Below, piece after piece: positions 19,038 to 28,561 of a stretch of 64,000 nt of DNA (the first letter of the stretch is position 1; every line of letters starts with the position of its first letter). The translations under genes and the position numbers were made by a program. The notes under the pieces were generated by a model. That model saw only the letters and a program-made list of their open reading frames with translations, was not told the origin of the DNA and did not search any database. The stretch is from contig QCCL01000008.1 in the NCBI GenBank assembly GCA_003281255.1, positions 1 through 64,000 on the forward strand, read 5' to 3'. Source of the DNA: Prochlorococcus sp. AG-347-L02 (GTDB lineage: Bacteria > Cyanobacteriota > Cyanobacteriia > PCC-6307 > Cyanobiaceae).

Positions 19038-19056
19038 GCAGATCTAATTTTTTTTT

Positions 19057-20517
19057 ATGACCACTGCTTTGCAAACGCCTCAAAGGCGCTCTAGGTCCAA
19101 ACTTCAAGATGCAAGTCTTGTAAATGGACCTATGCTCCTTTTGAGGAGTATTCGAGGATTTAGTTCAAACCGCTCTATGTTGTGGCTTGCAACTGTTCCC
19201 CTAGCTTTGTTTGGTTTAGGTATTTTTAATCTTTCAGCTCACGCAGCTGATTTACCTGAGTTGAATGCAGCTTTTCTTGCTAACAATTTATGGCTTTTGA
19301 TCGCTACTATCCTAGTGATCTTTATGAACGCCGGTTTCGCTATGGTTGAGGCAGGTATGTGCCGTTCTAAGAACGCTGTTAACATTCTTGCTAAAAACCT
19401 CTTTGTATTTGCTCTAGCTGTAACTTCTTATTGGTTTATCGGCTATTCATTAATGTACGGAGGAAGTGTTGCCGACGGTTGGCTTTATTTTGGCGGCTTA
19501 TTTTTTGATCCAACAGTTACTGCAGATATGGTAACTGATGCTGGATTAGTCCCAACTGTTGATTTCTTGTTCCAGTCTGCTTTTGCAGGAACTGCGGCAA
19601 CTATCGTTTCCGGTCTTGTTGCTGAAAGAGTTAAATTTGGAGAATTTGTTGTTTTTGCTGTTGTATTAACTGCATTTATATATCCAATTGCTGGTAGCTG
19701 GAAATGGAATGGTGGTTGGCTTGATTCTTTAGGTTTTGTTGATTTTGCTGGTTCTTCAATTGTTCACTCAGTTGGAGCATGGGCGGGTCTTGTAGGAGCT
19801 ATGCTTCTTGGACCAAGAATTGGCAAATACTCTGATGGGAAACCACAAGCTATGCCGGGACACAACATGGCTATAGCTACTCTAGGTGCATTAGTTCTAT
19901 GGATAGGTTGGTATGGTTTTAACCCTGGTTCTCAACTTGCTATGGATCAATGGGTTCCATACGTTGCTGTAACAACTACTTTAGCAGCAGCAGCTGGAGC
20001 TATTGGTGCAACTATTGTTTCAACGTTAACTTCAGGTAAGCCTGATCTTACAATGATAATTAACGGTATCCTTGCTGGTTTGGTAAGTATCACTGCCGGT
20101 TGTGGTGATATGACTCTTGCTGGAGCTTGGTTCGCAGGACTAGTAGGCGGAATTATCGTTGTATTTTCTGTTGCAGCACTTGATGCCGCTGAGATTGATG
20201 ATCCTGTAGGTGCATTCTCTGTTCACGGAGTCTGTGGTGTATGGGGTACTGTAGTTATCGGCCTTTGGGGTACAGCTGTACAAGGTGATGGAGCAGGTAT
20301 GGGATTGTTCAATGGCGGAGGTATTACCCTTCTTCTAGTTCAAGCTCTTGGTGCCGCAGCTTATGCTATTTGGACACTAGTTACTTGCTGGATTGCCTGG
20401 TCTGTGATTGGAGGATTATTCGGTGGAATCCGAGTATCTGAAGAGGAAGAGACTCAAGGCTTGGATATAGGAGAGCATGGAATGGAAGCATATCCTGACT
20501 TTGCATCTGCTAAATAA
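19057..20517 (+). CDS. amt1: Ammonium transporter Amt1
   Basis: The 486 residues form a typical Amt channel with a long N-terminal extension and an apparent signal peptide ending at LSAHAAD (about residue 64), then 11 membrane helices. Conserved family signatures are DFAGSSIVHSVGAWAGL (about 229-245), with the first pore His, and FSVHGVCGVWGTV (about 387-399), with the second. Codon use is richer in G and C at third positions than its neighbours, as for highly expressed genes. It sits alone between an NtcA promoter and a strong terminator, with no glnB next to it. Confidence 0.97.
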   Translation: MTTALQTPQRRSRSKLQDASLVNGPMLLLRSIRGFSSNRSMLWLATVPLALFGLGIFNLSAHAADLPELNAAFLANNLWLLIATILVIFMNAGFAMVEAGMCRSKNAVNILAKNLFVFALAVTSYWFIGYSLMYGGSVADGWLYFGGLFFDPTVTADMVTDAGLVPTVDFLFQSAFAGTAATIVSGLVAERVKFGEFVVFAVVLTAFIYPIAGSWKWNGGWLDSLGFVDFAGSSIVHSVGAWAGLVGAMLLGPRIGKYSDGKPQAMPGHNMAIATLGALVLWIGWYGFNPGSQLAMDQWVPYVAVTTTLAAAAGAIGATIVSTLTSGKPDLTMIINGILAGLVSITAGCGDMTLAGAWFAGLVGGIIVVFSVAALDAAEIDDPVGAFSVHGVCGVWGTVVIGLWGTAVQGDGAGMGLFNGGGITLLLVQALGAAAYAIWTLVTCWIAWSVIGGLFGGIRVSEEEETQGLDIGEHGMEAYPDFASAK

Positions 20518-20538
20518 TCTAACTGAAAATTGATTAAA

Positions 20539-20570
20539 GAAACCTGACTTATGTCAGGTTTCTTTTTTTT
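20539..20570 (+). terminator. Intrinsic terminator of amt1
   Basis: GAAACCTGAC (20539-20548) pairs perfectly with GTCAGGTTTC (20553-20562) over a TTAT loop, followed by eight T. It lies 22 bases after the amt1 stop. It is the best intrinsic terminator in the window. Confidence 0.92.
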
Positions 20571-20605
20571 ACGAAAAATTATTTAAAACGTTGTAATATA
20601 GAAAG

Positions 20606-21802
20606 ATGGACACTCAAGCTTTTAGAAGATCTCTTCATCATTCTGATAGATACAATAGGAGGGGTTTCGATTCTCCAACAAAAAGAGCTCAAGCGTTAGA
20701 AGAAGCTTACCAAAGTGATTTGATAAGTTCTATTAGGGATAATGATTTTACTTACACTAAAGGCAGACTAAATATAAAGTTGGCCCAAGCTTTCGGTTTC
20801 TGTTGGGGAGTTGAAAGAGCTGTTGCAATGGCTTATGAAACTAGAAGACATTACCCAAATGAGAATATTTGGATTACAAACGAAATAATTCATAATCCCT
20901 CGGTGAATGATCATTTAAGAAAAATGAATGTAAAATTTATCTCAGCTAAAAATGGAATTAAAGATTTTTCTTTAGTTTCTAATGGGGATGTTGTTATACT
21001 CCCTGCTTTCGGAGCTACTGTTCAAGAAATGAAACTCTTGCATGAGAAAGGGTGTCATATCATTGATACAACTTGTCCATGGGTTTCAAAGGTTTGGCAT
21101 ACAGTTGAAAAACATAAAAAACATGTTTTCACATCTATTATTCACGGAAAATTTAAACACGAAGAGACTCTCGCTACAAGTTCATTTGCAGGTAAATATT
21201 TAGTTGTACTTGATCTAGAAGAAGCGAACTACGTTTCTGAATATATTCTGGGGAGAGGTAATAGAAATGAGTTTATGAACAAATTTGCTAAAGCTTGTTC
21301 TAATGGATTTGATCCTGATAAAGATTTAGATAGAGTGGGAGTTGCAAATCAGACAACTATGCTTAAGAGCGAAACTGAGGAAATTGGAAAGGTTTTTGAA
21401 AGGACTATGTTAAAGAAATTTGGACCAGAAAATTTAAATAGTCACTTTTTAGCTTTTAATACTATTTGTGATGCAACTGAAGAAAGGCAAGATGCAATGT
21501 TCTCTTTGGTTGATGAAGACCTTGATATTTTAGTAGTTATTGGAGGCTTCAATTCTTCTAATACTACTCACCTACAAGAAATAGCAATTAATAAAAATAT
21601 TTCTTCTTTTCACATTGATACGCCAGAGAGGATATCAGTTAAAGAAAACTCAATATTTCATAAACCACTTGGATCAGAATTAGAACTTAAAAATGATTTT
21701 CTACCTAGTGGAAAAATTAATGTTGGAATTACCTCAGGTGCATCCACTCCTGATAAGGTAGTTGCGGATGTTATTGAAAAGTTAATTGATATTGCTTCTT
21801 GA
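20606..21802 (+). CDS. ispH: 4-hydroxy-3-methylbut-2-enyl diphosphate reductase
   Basis: IspH performs the last step of the MEP pathway, giving IPP and DMAPP for carotenoids, phytol and quinones. Three conserved cysteines that bind the 4Fe-4S cluster are visible: Cys66 in [10 protein letters not shown], Cys157 in [11 protein letters not shown] and Cys288 in [11 protein letters not shown]. At 398 residues it has the longer cyanobacterial and plastid-type form with an N-terminal extension of about 55 residues and an insertion in the middle. ATG 20606 starts [10 protein letters not shown]. Confidence 0.95.
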   Translation: MDTQAFRRSLHHSDRYNRRGFDSPTKRAQALEEAYQSDLISSIRDNDFTYTKGRLNIKLAQAFGFCWGVERAVAMAYETRRHYPNENIWITNEIIHNPSVNDHLRKMNVKFISAKNGIKDFSLVSNGDVVILPAFGATVQEMKLLHEKGCHIIDTTCPWVSKVWHTVEKHKKHVFTSIIHGKFKHEETLATSSFAGKYLVVLDLEEANYVSEYILGRGNRNEFMNKFAKACSNGFDPDKDLDRVGVANQTTMLKSETEEIGKVFERTMLKKFGPENLNSHFLAFNTICDATEERQDAMFSLVDEDLDILVVIGGFNSSNTTHLQEIAINKNISSFHIDTPERISVKENSIFHKPLGSELELKNDFLPSGKINVGITSGASTPDKVVADVIEKLIDIAS

Positions 21803-21905
21803 ATTTGTTATTCATTTATAAATTTGCTTAGTTTTTTTAATTTATTAGTCAGATAATTCCAAAAGATCTACTTTATTAACTAGAATAATGAAAAATTAAT
21901 GAAGT

Positions 21906-22466
21906 ATGGAAGACAAAGCACAAACTAATCAGGTTCAAACTGCAAGTATGAATAGAACTAAAGCGCCACAAAAAGTTGAAGTTGTAGTAGCCAATTCATC
22001 TTCAGGGTCAGAAGTAAATATCCTTGGAGAACTATCGATTTTTGTTTTAAGAATAGGTTTTTGTGCTTTGATGATTCATCATGGCCTAGAAAAACTACAG
22101 GATCCGCAGGGTTTTGCCGAGTTTGTAGTTGGTAAGTATTTCCCATTTTTGCCTGGTGATCCTGTTATTTGGACTTTTGGAGCAGCAATTACTCAACTGG
22201 TATGCCCAGTTGGATTAGCTTTAGGGATTTTTGCGAGACTTTCTTCTCTTGGTCTATTCTCCACCATGGCATTTGCAGTTTATTTTCATCTCCTTGATAC
22301 TGGACTAGAAGGTTTTCCTCTGGCAGTGGTTGAAAGTCATAATTATGCTTTCGAATTGTCTTTTATTTATGGGGCTATTTCTCTCTACTTTCTATGTGCA
22401 GGTCCAGGCAGGTTATCTTTATTCAGAAAAACTAACAAGATTACATATTATCCAAAATCAACATAA
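21906..22466 (+). CDS. DoxX family membrane protein
   Basis: The 186 residues have a polar N-terminal tail of about 40 residues, rich in Gln, Ser and Val, followed by four membrane helices. RIGFCALMIHHGLEKLQDPQGFAE and the GALITQL/GLALGIFARLS region follow the DoxX pattern. DoxX proteins are linked to quinone or sulfur redox steps in some bacteria; the substrate here is unknown. Its stop is one base from the convergent purH stop. No partner oxidase gene is adjacent. Confidence 0.8.
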   Translation: MEDKAQTNQVQTASMNRTKAPQKVEVVVANSSSGSEVNILGELSIFVLRIGFCALMIHHGLEKLQDPQGFAEFVVGKYFPFLPGDPVIWTFGAAITQLVCPVGLALGIFARLSSLGLFSTMAFAVYFHLLDTGLEGFPLAVVESHNYAFELSFIYGAISLYFLCAGPGRLSLFRKTNKITYYPKST

Positions 22467-22467
22467 T

Positions 22468-24021
22468 TTAGTGTAAAAAGTGTCTTTTTTGCGTAAATAC
22501 CATTGAGATTCCTTTTAAATTACACATATCAATACTTTCTTGGTCTCTTACACTTCCTCCTGGTTGAATAATAGCTTTTATTCCATATTCATTTGCTAGT
22601 TCTACAGTATCTGCAAATGGAAAAAAACCATCGCTGGCCAAGACAGCATCAGAACATAACCTTCCAGCTGCATTTAATGCAATTCTTGCTGCTCCAACTC
22701 TATTCATTTGTCCAGCTCCAATTCCAATAGTTTTTTGGTCTTTTGCAATAACAATTGCATTAGATTTCACGTGTTTACAAATTCTCCATGCAAAATTTAG
22801 ATCTAAGTTAATTTGGCGACTCGGATTTTTATTAGTTACTGAAATCCAATTTTCGTTTTTTTCTTCACTATCGTCATTATCTTGTACTAGTAATCCTCCC
22901 ATTATTGATTTAGTAGAATTTTGATTTTTTTTTGGAAGTTGATCTTTTGAAAACTTTAAAATTCTTAAATTCTTTTTAACTTTTAAAATTTCTAAAGCTT
23001 CCTCATCAAAAGATGGAGCGACGACACACTCTAAGAAAATATCTTTGAGGTGAATTGCGGTCTCACCATCGACATTTGAATTAAAAGCAACTATTCCTCC
23101 AAATGCACTAACAGAGTCGCATTCCAAGGCATTCAAAAATGCTTTAGAAGCTGAATTACTTATAGAGGCACCACAAGGATTATTGTGTTTTAAAATAACA
23201 GAGGCAAACATGTCGGTTGTAAGTTCATCTTTTTCTGTGTAGCCAAATTCTAAAACTGTTGAAAGTGCCGACTCTAGATCTAATAGATTGTTATAACTTA
23301 AGTCTTTTCCTTGTAATTGTTCTGCTGAGTTCCATCCAATGTTACTAAAACCATACCAGAAAGCTTTTTGATGTGGATTCTCACCATATCTTAAGGTTTT
23401 GATTAGTGGATAAGATTCAATATATTTGGAAGATTGTAAATCTCTTTCTTTTCTTATCCAATTAGATATTGCAGTGTCATAGTCTGCTGTGTGTTGAAAA
23501 GCTTCAAGAGCTAATTTTGCTTTATATGAGTCTTTCAATTCACCTTTTTTACTTTCTTCAAGAAAATTTTGATACTGACTAGGATCTACTAAAACGGAAA
23601 CATCTTTATGATTTTTAGCTGCAGAACGAATCATAGATGGCCCTCCGATATCGATATTTTCAATAACGTCTTCCCATTTAGCTCCCTGATCGACTGTTTT
23701 TTTAAAAGGATATAAATTTACAACTACTAAGTCAATTAACTCAAGATTGTTAGCTTCTATATCTTTTTTATGTTCCTCATCAGTTCTGTTAGCTAGAATT
23801 CCCCCGTGTATTTTTGGATGTAAAGTTTTAACTCTTCCTCCAAGAATTTCTGGAGAATTAGTAAAATCAGCAACTTTAACAACTGGAATTTTAGCCTCTA
23901 TAAGATGCTTTGCAGTTCCTCCACTTGATAAAATTTTATAATTAAATTGTTCTACCAATTCCTTACAAAACGGGATTATATTTTTTTTATCAGAGACACT
24001 TACTAAAGCTAATGGAGACAT
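22468..24021 (-). CDS. purH: Bifunctional AICAR transformylase / IMP cyclohydrolase
   Basis: PurH does the last two steps of IMP synthesis, using 10-formyl-tetrahydrofolate. The N-terminal IMP cyclohydrolase domain shows LVSVSDKKNI, LSSGGTAKHL and GGRVKTLHPKIHGGIL. The C-terminal transformylase domain shows LRYGENPHQKAFWY, KHNNPCGASI and SDGFFPFADTVE. Length of 517 residues is standard. Its start is 33 bases from the divergent esterase gene. Confidence 0.96.
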   Translation of the reverse strand: MSPLALVSVSDKKNIIPFCKELVEQFNYKILSSGGTAKHLIEAKIPVVKVADFTNSPEILGGRVKTLHPKIHGGILANRTDEEHKKDIEANNLELIDLVVVNLYPFKKTVDQGAKWEDVIENIDIGGPSMIRSAAKNHKDVSVLVDPSQYQNFLEESKKGELKDSYKAKLALEAFQHTADYDTAISNWIRKERDLQSSKYIESYPLIKTLRYGENPHQKAFWYGFSNIGWNSAEQLQGKDLSYNNLLDLESALSTVLEFGYTEKDELTTDMFASVILKHNNPCGASISNSASKAFLNALECDSVSAFGGIVAFNSNVDGETAIHLKDIFLECVVAPSFDEEALEILKVKKNLRILKFSKDQLPKKNQNSTKSIMGGLLVQDNDDSEEKNENWISVTNKNPSRQINLDLNFAWRICKHVKSNAIVIAKDQKTIGIGAGQMNRVGAARIALNAAGRLCSDAVLASDGFFPFADTVELANEYGIKAIIQPGGSVRDQESIDMCNLKGISMVFTQKRHFLH

Positions 24022-24054
24022 TATGGGAAAGTATACCTACTTAAGAATATAAAC

Positions 24055-24672
24055 ATGAAATATGCCATCAATCATGAATTTGTCTCGATTAGCTCTCAAA
24101 CTGCAACTCATAGAATTATTTTGATGCATGGTTGGGGAGCTGATTCAGATGACCTTTTAACATTTGGAAAGGAGATGACTGAAAAAATAAATCATGATTT
24201 TGAGGTAATTTCATTGAGAGCGCCTGGATTACACCCAAGTGGTCAGGGAAGACAGTGGTATGGATTATACCCACATGATTGGAATGGAGCTGAGCTTGAA
24301 GTAAATAAACTTTTAGTTACATTAAAAAAATTTGACACTAATCAGATTCCACTAAGAAAAACAATTTTGTTGGGGTTCTCTCAGGGGGCGGCAATGGCAA
24401 TTGATGCGGGATTAAAGTTAAATTTTGGATTAATTGTTGCTTGTAGTGGTTATCCTCATCCCAACTGGGTCCCGGGAGAAAAAATCTCGCCATTGATTAT
24501 TAGTCATGGTTTATTAGATGAAGTTGTGCCCATAGATGCTTCTAGGACTATTTATGAAAAGGTAAAAAGTAAGTCTTCTAAATTTTGTAAATTATTAGAA
24601 TTCGATGGATTTCATCAAATTGATTCAAATTTAATTAATTTTATAAGTTCAAATATAAGTAATATTTTTTAA
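24055..24672 (+). CDS. Alpha/beta-hydrolase (phospholipase/carboxylesterase family)
   Basis: The 205-residue serine hydrolase has the nucleophile elbow GFSQGAAMA with Ser109, an acidic residue Asp155 in SHGLLDEVVP, and His187 in FDGFHQID. The oxyanion region is MHGWGADSDDLL near residue 24. This is the short esterase layout of the phospholipase/carboxylesterase (YpfH/Est-like) group, cytosolic and without a signal. The natural substrate cannot be told. Its 3' end overlaps the convergent DUF3155 gene by four bases. Confidence 0.85.
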   Translation: MKYAINHEFVSISSQTATHRIILMHGWGADSDDLLTFGKEMTEKINHDFEVISLRAPGLHPSGQGRQWYGLYPHDWNGAELEVNKLLVTLKKFDTNQIPLRKTILLGFSQGAAMAIDAGLKLNFGLIVACSGYPHPNWVPGEKISPLIISHGLLDEVVPIDASRTIYEKVKSKSSKFCKLLEFDGFHQIDSNLINFISSNISNIF

Positions 24673-25037
24673 ACAAAAGCATATTCATATTCTTCAATCT
24701 CTTCCCAATCATCTGCAGTAAGTTCTAGACCCTCAAATATTTTTTCTTCACCAATTCCTTCAACTACAACTTTTAGTGATGGAAATAGAAAATGATTTTC
24801 TTCAGCATATTGGGCGCTAAATAACCCTTTTTCACCCCAAAAAAACCTATCGGTCGTATGTTCATTTCTTCTGACATTGAAAACTGATGGCGCAGAGAGA
24901 CCATTTTCAGCTATGAATCTTCTTGCTGCTGTAACTGGTTTATGTTTGCCAGTTTCGATATGATAAATAGGTACATGTGCCATTACTCTTTGGCCAGCCA
25001 ATCTTCTTCTGCTGATTCTTTTTCTTTTTTTTGACAT
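24669..25037 (-). CDS. DUF3155 family protein
   Basis: The 122 residues start with a strongly basic segment MSKKRKRISRRRLAGQRV, then a beta-rich middle (VFNVRRNEHTTDRFFWGEKG) and an acidic tail (ELTADDWEEIEEYEYAFV). This fits the cyanobacterial DUF3155 family of unknown function. The basic N-terminus and acidic C-terminus suggest nucleic-acid contact with self-shielding, which is only inference. Its leader contains an 8-bp inverted repeat (AGATTAGT at 25065-25072 with ACTAATCT at 25086-25093). Confidence 0.78.
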   Translation of the reverse strand: MSKKRKRISRRRLAGQRVMAHVPIYHIETGKHKPVTAARRFIAENGLSAPSVFNVRRNEHTTDRFFWGEKGLFSAQYAEENHFLFPSLKVVVEGIGEEKIFEGLELTADDWEEIEEYEYAFV

Positions 25038-25128
25038 TGATTGGTACTCCTGAAATTATTAATGAGATTAGTCTTATTTATTTTTACTAATCTTATATAT
25101 GTGATTTTAAATTCACTTCAAATTACAT

Positions 25129-25206
25129 AGAGGACCCATCAACCCCTGATGTAGCTTAAAATATGATTAAATATTCATATTTAAGGCTGGCTATTGTCAG
25201 ACCTCT
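25129..25206. ncRNA. Candidate structured RNA between DUF3155 and the Hik2-like kinase
   Basis: A 78-base segment can fold into a closed multi-helix junction. P1 is AGAGG (25129-25133) with CCTCT (25202-25206). P2 is CATCA with TGATG (25137-25151, loop ACCCC). P3 is CTTAAAATATGA with TCATATTTAAG (25155-25185, one bulged A). P4 is CTGGC with GTCAG (25187-25200, loop TATT, one G-U). Four helices in so few bases is unusual here. It could be a 5' UTR element of either divergent gene or a free small RNA; strand is not settled. No known family is recognised. Confidence 0.4.
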
Positions 25207-25289
25207 TTATATATCTTAATACTTTTTTCATATTTTACAAGCCCTTTTCAATTTTTTTCTAAAAAAAATTACTCAAAATTTCATTAATT

Positions 25290-26426
25290 ATGAATCTTTC
25301 AAAAAAATTTGAAGAACTAATTAATAAACAGCTAGAGAGTTTTGGTTGCTCAATGGGCGTGACAAATTTAGTTATGTATCTTGCTTCAGCTAAGCAAGGA
25401 ACTAAAGCATCTTTTGAAATGATTGGTCAATGGCCACAAATTGATAGGCTACTTACATCAATAGAAGATGATCCTTCACTAAAAGTTTCATCGCCTAATA
25501 GAAGATGGTACCCGCTTCAAGAAAACGACATTTTACTTGGCGTTCTTAGGGTAGAAACTGATTTGGAAGGGGGGAATTGGCCAGTAACTCTTGATTCTAG
25601 ATTAAAAGCGCTTTCAATATCTTTAGCTAAGTGCGTCTCTATCGAATTAGAACGTCAAAATAAAAATGAGGAAATCAATTATTTAAAAAATCAGGTCAAT
25701 GCCATAATCCATCAATTAAGGAATCCATTGGCCGCAATTAGGACATATGCAAAATTACTAATAAAAAGACTTGGTTCAGATGATGATTCTATTGAAATAG
25801 TCGAACGCATGATAATAGAGCAAAAACAAATTAATCAATATATGGATTCTTTTGCGCAATTAAATTCACCTATTCAACTTCCTCTGGAAATTGGAGACGA
25901 AAGATTATTATTACCACCAAATTTAGATAATAAAAAGGACATAACTGTTAAGAGTTTATTGAGGCCAATATTAGAAAGGGGTAAAGCTAATGCGGACTTA
26001 GAAAATAGAGATTGGACTGAACCTTCTCTTTGGCCAGATTGGACTATTTCTCCATTGAAGGCAAAATATGCTGTAATTGCTGAAATTGTGGCCAATTTAT
26101 TAGAAAATGCGTTTAAATATGCCCAAAAAGATGCTGAAATTGGACTTGCAATTATGAGTAATGGACTATGTATATTTGATGATGGTAAAAAAATAAACAA
26201 AAATGAAAAAGAGAAAATTTTTGAAAAAGGTTTTAGAGGATCTGCCGCTAAAAAGAAGGACGGTACTGGAGTGGGACTTTTTTTGGCGAGGAAATTAGCA
26301 AAACAAATTGGAGGAGATTTGAGATTGCTGGAAAATAACTCGATTGATAATACAGAGAAAACAAAAAATCTTAAGAAGAAAAATATTTTCTATCTTGAAC
26401 TACCTATAAAAGAATTGCATGCATAA
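25290..26426 (+). CDS. hik2: Hik2 / chloroplast-sensor-kinase-like histidine kinase
   Basis: The 378 residues comprise an N-terminal GAF-like sensor region (about 1-120), a short coiled segment and a HisKA helix with HQLRNPLAAIRT (His141). The HATPase domain has the N-box LLENAFKYA (Asn273), the G1 box FDDG and the G2 box GTGVGLFLA (about 325-333). There is no membrane segment, so it is soluble. Cys20 in SFGCSMG matches the N-terminal cysteine that binds an Fe-S cluster in Hik2 and plant CSK, which sense photosynthetic electron-transport redox state. No response regulator lies nearby. Its 3' end overlaps cobS by 23 bases. Confidence 0.75.
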   Translation: MNLSKKFEELINKQLESFGCSMGVTNLVMYLASAKQGTKASFEMIGQWPQIDRLLTSIEDDPSLKVSSPNRRWYPLQENDILLGVLRVETDLEGGNWPVTLDSRLKALSISLAKCVSIELERQNKNEEINYLKNQVNAIIHQLRNPLAAIRTYAKLLIKRLGSDDDSIEIVERMIIEQKQINQYMDSFAQLNSPIQLPLEIGDERLLLPPNLDNKKDITVKSLLRPILERGKANADLENRDWTEPSLWPDWTISPLKAKYAVIAEIVANLLENAFKYAQKDAEIGLAIMSNGLCIFDDGKKINKNEKEKIFEKGFRGSAAKKKDGTGVGLFLARKLAKQIGGDLRLLENNSIDNTEKTKNLKKKNIFYLELPIKELHA

Positions 26427-27144
26427 ACAACATTGCAGTTTCAACGAGTACAACACTTGCACCGCATGCATCTCCATTGAAGCCTCCAATTTTATTACCT
26501 AGTATGTGTGGGATAAAATAGCTTAGAAAAATACCAATCAAAATAAGAATTAAAAATTTAATTAATATTGCTTGGGATGTAATTGAAACAAATTGGTATG
26601 CAATAAAAATTAAAAGAAAAATCATGGAGATCAAAGATTCTTTTTTAAATCCATTCCAAAACTTTTTGTGACTAATAGATTTTTTCTTATAACTCATATA
26701 TTTAAACTTTTCTATAAAAAATAAATTTGAAAATCTCCCCCAAAATAAGCAGATAGGTAAAACAAAAATTATTAGGTTTTGAATTTTCAGTATGCAAGCA
26801 ATTTGAATTAAAGTTATAAAAACTAAGGCTTGAACGCCAAAGGAACCAACTTTACTGTCTTTCATTGCTTTTAAACGTCTCTTTTTACCTGCAAAAATAC
26901 CATCGAAAGTATCCATTAAACCATCGAGGTGTAGACCACCAGTAATTAAATATCCCGAAGCCAAACAAATTAATGCAGATGCATAAATTGACCAAGAATT
27001 TGTTCTTAAAAAAAGAAAAATATAACTCTGTATTGTTCCGATAAAAAATCCCAAAGGCGGCGCAAATTGTGCAATATTTTTAAATTCGGGATTAATTAAG
27101 GGTATCTTTGGAAATGTCGTATAGAAAATCCAAGAACCTGCCAA
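26404..27144 (-). CDS. cobS: Adenosylcobinamide-GDP ribazoletransferase
   Basis: CobS joins the lower-ligand nucleotide to adenosylcobinamide-GDP, the last stage of (pseudo)cobalamin synthesis. The 246-residue membrane protein has the diagnostic GGLHLDGLMDTFDGIFAGKK with metal-binding Asp residues, DSKVGSFG, and GGFNGDACGAS near the C-terminus, plus about six hydrophobic segments. The start is a TTG at 27144; no ATG occurs in frame upstream. It implies de novo corrinoid synthesis, which makes the doubtful adenosyltransferase at 4478-5059 more interesting. Confidence 0.9.
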   Translation of the reverse strand: MAGSWIFYTTFPKIPLINPEFKNIAQFAPPLGFFIGTIQSYIFLFLRTNSWSIYASALICLASGYLITGGLHLDGLMDTFDGIFAGKKRRLKAMKDSKVGSFGVQALVFITLIQIACILKIQNLIIFVLPICLFWGRFSNLFFIEKFKYMSYKKKSISHKKFWNGFKKESLISMIFLLIFIAYQFVSITSQAILIKFLILILIGIFLSYFIPHILGNKIGGFNGDACGASVVLVETAMLFMHAILL

Positions 27145-27242
27145 ATTTTTTATTAAATATTTTTTGATGAGATATAAATAGATTCAATATTCAATAATAG
27201 GCTAGATTAATGAAAAAGGATCAAAAAATTTTATAAATTATC

Positions 27243-28361
27243 GTGTTTGAATTTGAAATTACATCGAATTGCAGTAATACAGAGGCAAGAACTGGTATAT
27301 TTCATACACCTAATGGTGAGGTAAATACGCCAAAATTTATGCCTGTGGGTACTTTGGCAACGGTTAAAGGAATTTCATCTAAGCAGTTAACCTCCACAGG
27401 ATCTGAAATGATTCTCTCAAATACCTTTCATCTTCATTTACAACCTGGAGAAAAATTAGTTAAAGAATCTGGCGGTATACATAAGTTCATGAATTGGCCT
27501 AAGCCTATTCTTACTGATTCAGGAGGATATCAAGTTTTTAGTTTGGCTAAATTAAACAATATTTCTGATAAAGGAGTGGAATTTAAAAATCCAAGAGATG
27601 GTAGTCATGTATTTTTATCACCTGAAAAAGTAATACAAATTCAAATGGATCTTGGATCGGATGTTGCGATGGCTTTTGATCATTGTCCTCCCCATACAGC
27701 TAGCGAAAATGATATTGAGGACTCTTTACAAAGAACTCATTCATGGTTGCAAAAATGTGTCGAGACTCATCAGAAATCTAATCAAGCACTATTCGGTATA
27801 GTTCAAGGCGGTAGGTATCCGAGATTGAGGGAATATAGCGCAAAATATACGAGTTCTTTTGATCTGCCTGGAATAGCAGTGGGAGGTGTTAGTGTTGGCG
27901 AGGCAGTTGAAGAAATACATAGTGTAATTAATTACGTCCCGAAATTCTTACCAATAAATAAACCAAGATATTTAATGGGAATTGGCTCGTTAAGAGAAAT
28001 TTCTTTAGCTGTTGCTAATGGATTCGATATATTTGACTGTGTTTTGCCTACAAGACTAGGAAGACATGGGACTGCATTTTTTAATGATGAAAGATTGAAT
28101 TTGCGAAATGCTCGATATAAAAATGACTTTTCTCCAATTGACAAAACTTGTAAATGCGAGACATGTAAATCCTATTCTCGAGCATATTTGCATCATCTAA
28201 TTAGAAATGACGAAATATTAGGCCTAACTCTCATAAGTTTGCATAATATTGCTCATTTAATAAGATTTACCAATGCAATTTCTACTGCAATTAGAGATAA
28301 TTGTTTTACAAATGATTTCGCTCCTTGGAAAACATCCTCTAATGCTCACTATACGTGGTAG
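27243..28361 (+). CDS. tgt: Queuine tRNA-ribosyltransferase
   Basis: Tgt exchanges G34 for a 7-deazaguanine base in GUN-anticodon tRNAs. Asp92 in TDSGGYQVF and the nucleophile Asp265 in [16 protein letters not shown] are present. The zinc ligands Cys303, Cys305 and Cys308 (CKCETC) and His334 are also present, at nearly the same positions as in E. coli. Length of 372 residues is normal. GTG 27243 is the start. psbK follows after 34 bases on the same strand and is probably reached by read-through or by its own promoter inside tgt. Confidence 0.96.
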   Translation: MFEFEITSNCSNTEARTGIFHTPNGEVNTPKFMPVGTLATVKGISSKQLTSTGSEMILSNTFHLHLQPGEKLVKESGGIHKFMNWPKPILTDSGGYQVFSLAKLNNISDKGVEFKNPRDGSHVFLSPEKVIQIQMDLGSDVAMAFDHCPPHTASENDIEDSLQRTHSWLQKCVETHQKSNQALFGIVQGGRYPRLREYSAKYTSSFDLPGIAVGGVSVGEAVEEIHSVINYVPKFLPINKPRYLMGIGSLREISLAVANGFDIFDCVLPTRLGRHGTAFFNDERLNLRNARYKNDFSPIDKTCKCETCKSYSRAYLHHLIRNDEILGLTLISLHNIAHLIRFTNAISTAIRDNCFTNDFAPWKTSSNAHYTW

Positions 28362-28395
28362 CGTCTTATCATAATTAATTAAATTATCAAAAAAG

Positions 28396-28536
28396 GTGCT
28401 CACTCTATTTAATACATTCGCTGAATTGCCCGAGGCTTACAAAGCCTTTGCTCCAACTGTTGATGTTCTTCCACTTATTCCTTTATTTTTCTTTTTATTG
28501 GTATTTGTTTGGCAAGCTGCAGTTGGATTTAAATAA
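28396..28536 (+). CDS. psbK: Photosystem II protein K
   Basis: The ORF starts with GTG and encodes 46 residues: a short precursor end ([18 protein letters not shown]), then [27 protein letters not shown]-type sequence (about residues 20-46), the mature single-helix PsbK. PsbK binds at the periphery of PSII next to CP43 and PsbZ. An AGG-like ribosome site (AAAAAAGGTG) is formed by the bases directly before the start, too close to be a real Shine-Dalgarno. No T-rich hairpin follows. Confidence 0.93.
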   Translation: MLTLFNTFAELPEAYKAFAPTVDVLPLIPLFFFLLVFVWQAAVGFK

Positions 28537-28561
28537 AATTCTTTTAGTTTAGATTGTTTTA

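Noticed and set aside
19057-20517. Horizontal transfer of amt1 because of its richer codon use
   Set aside because: The bias fits high expression, and the protein, promoter and terminator are typical for the group.
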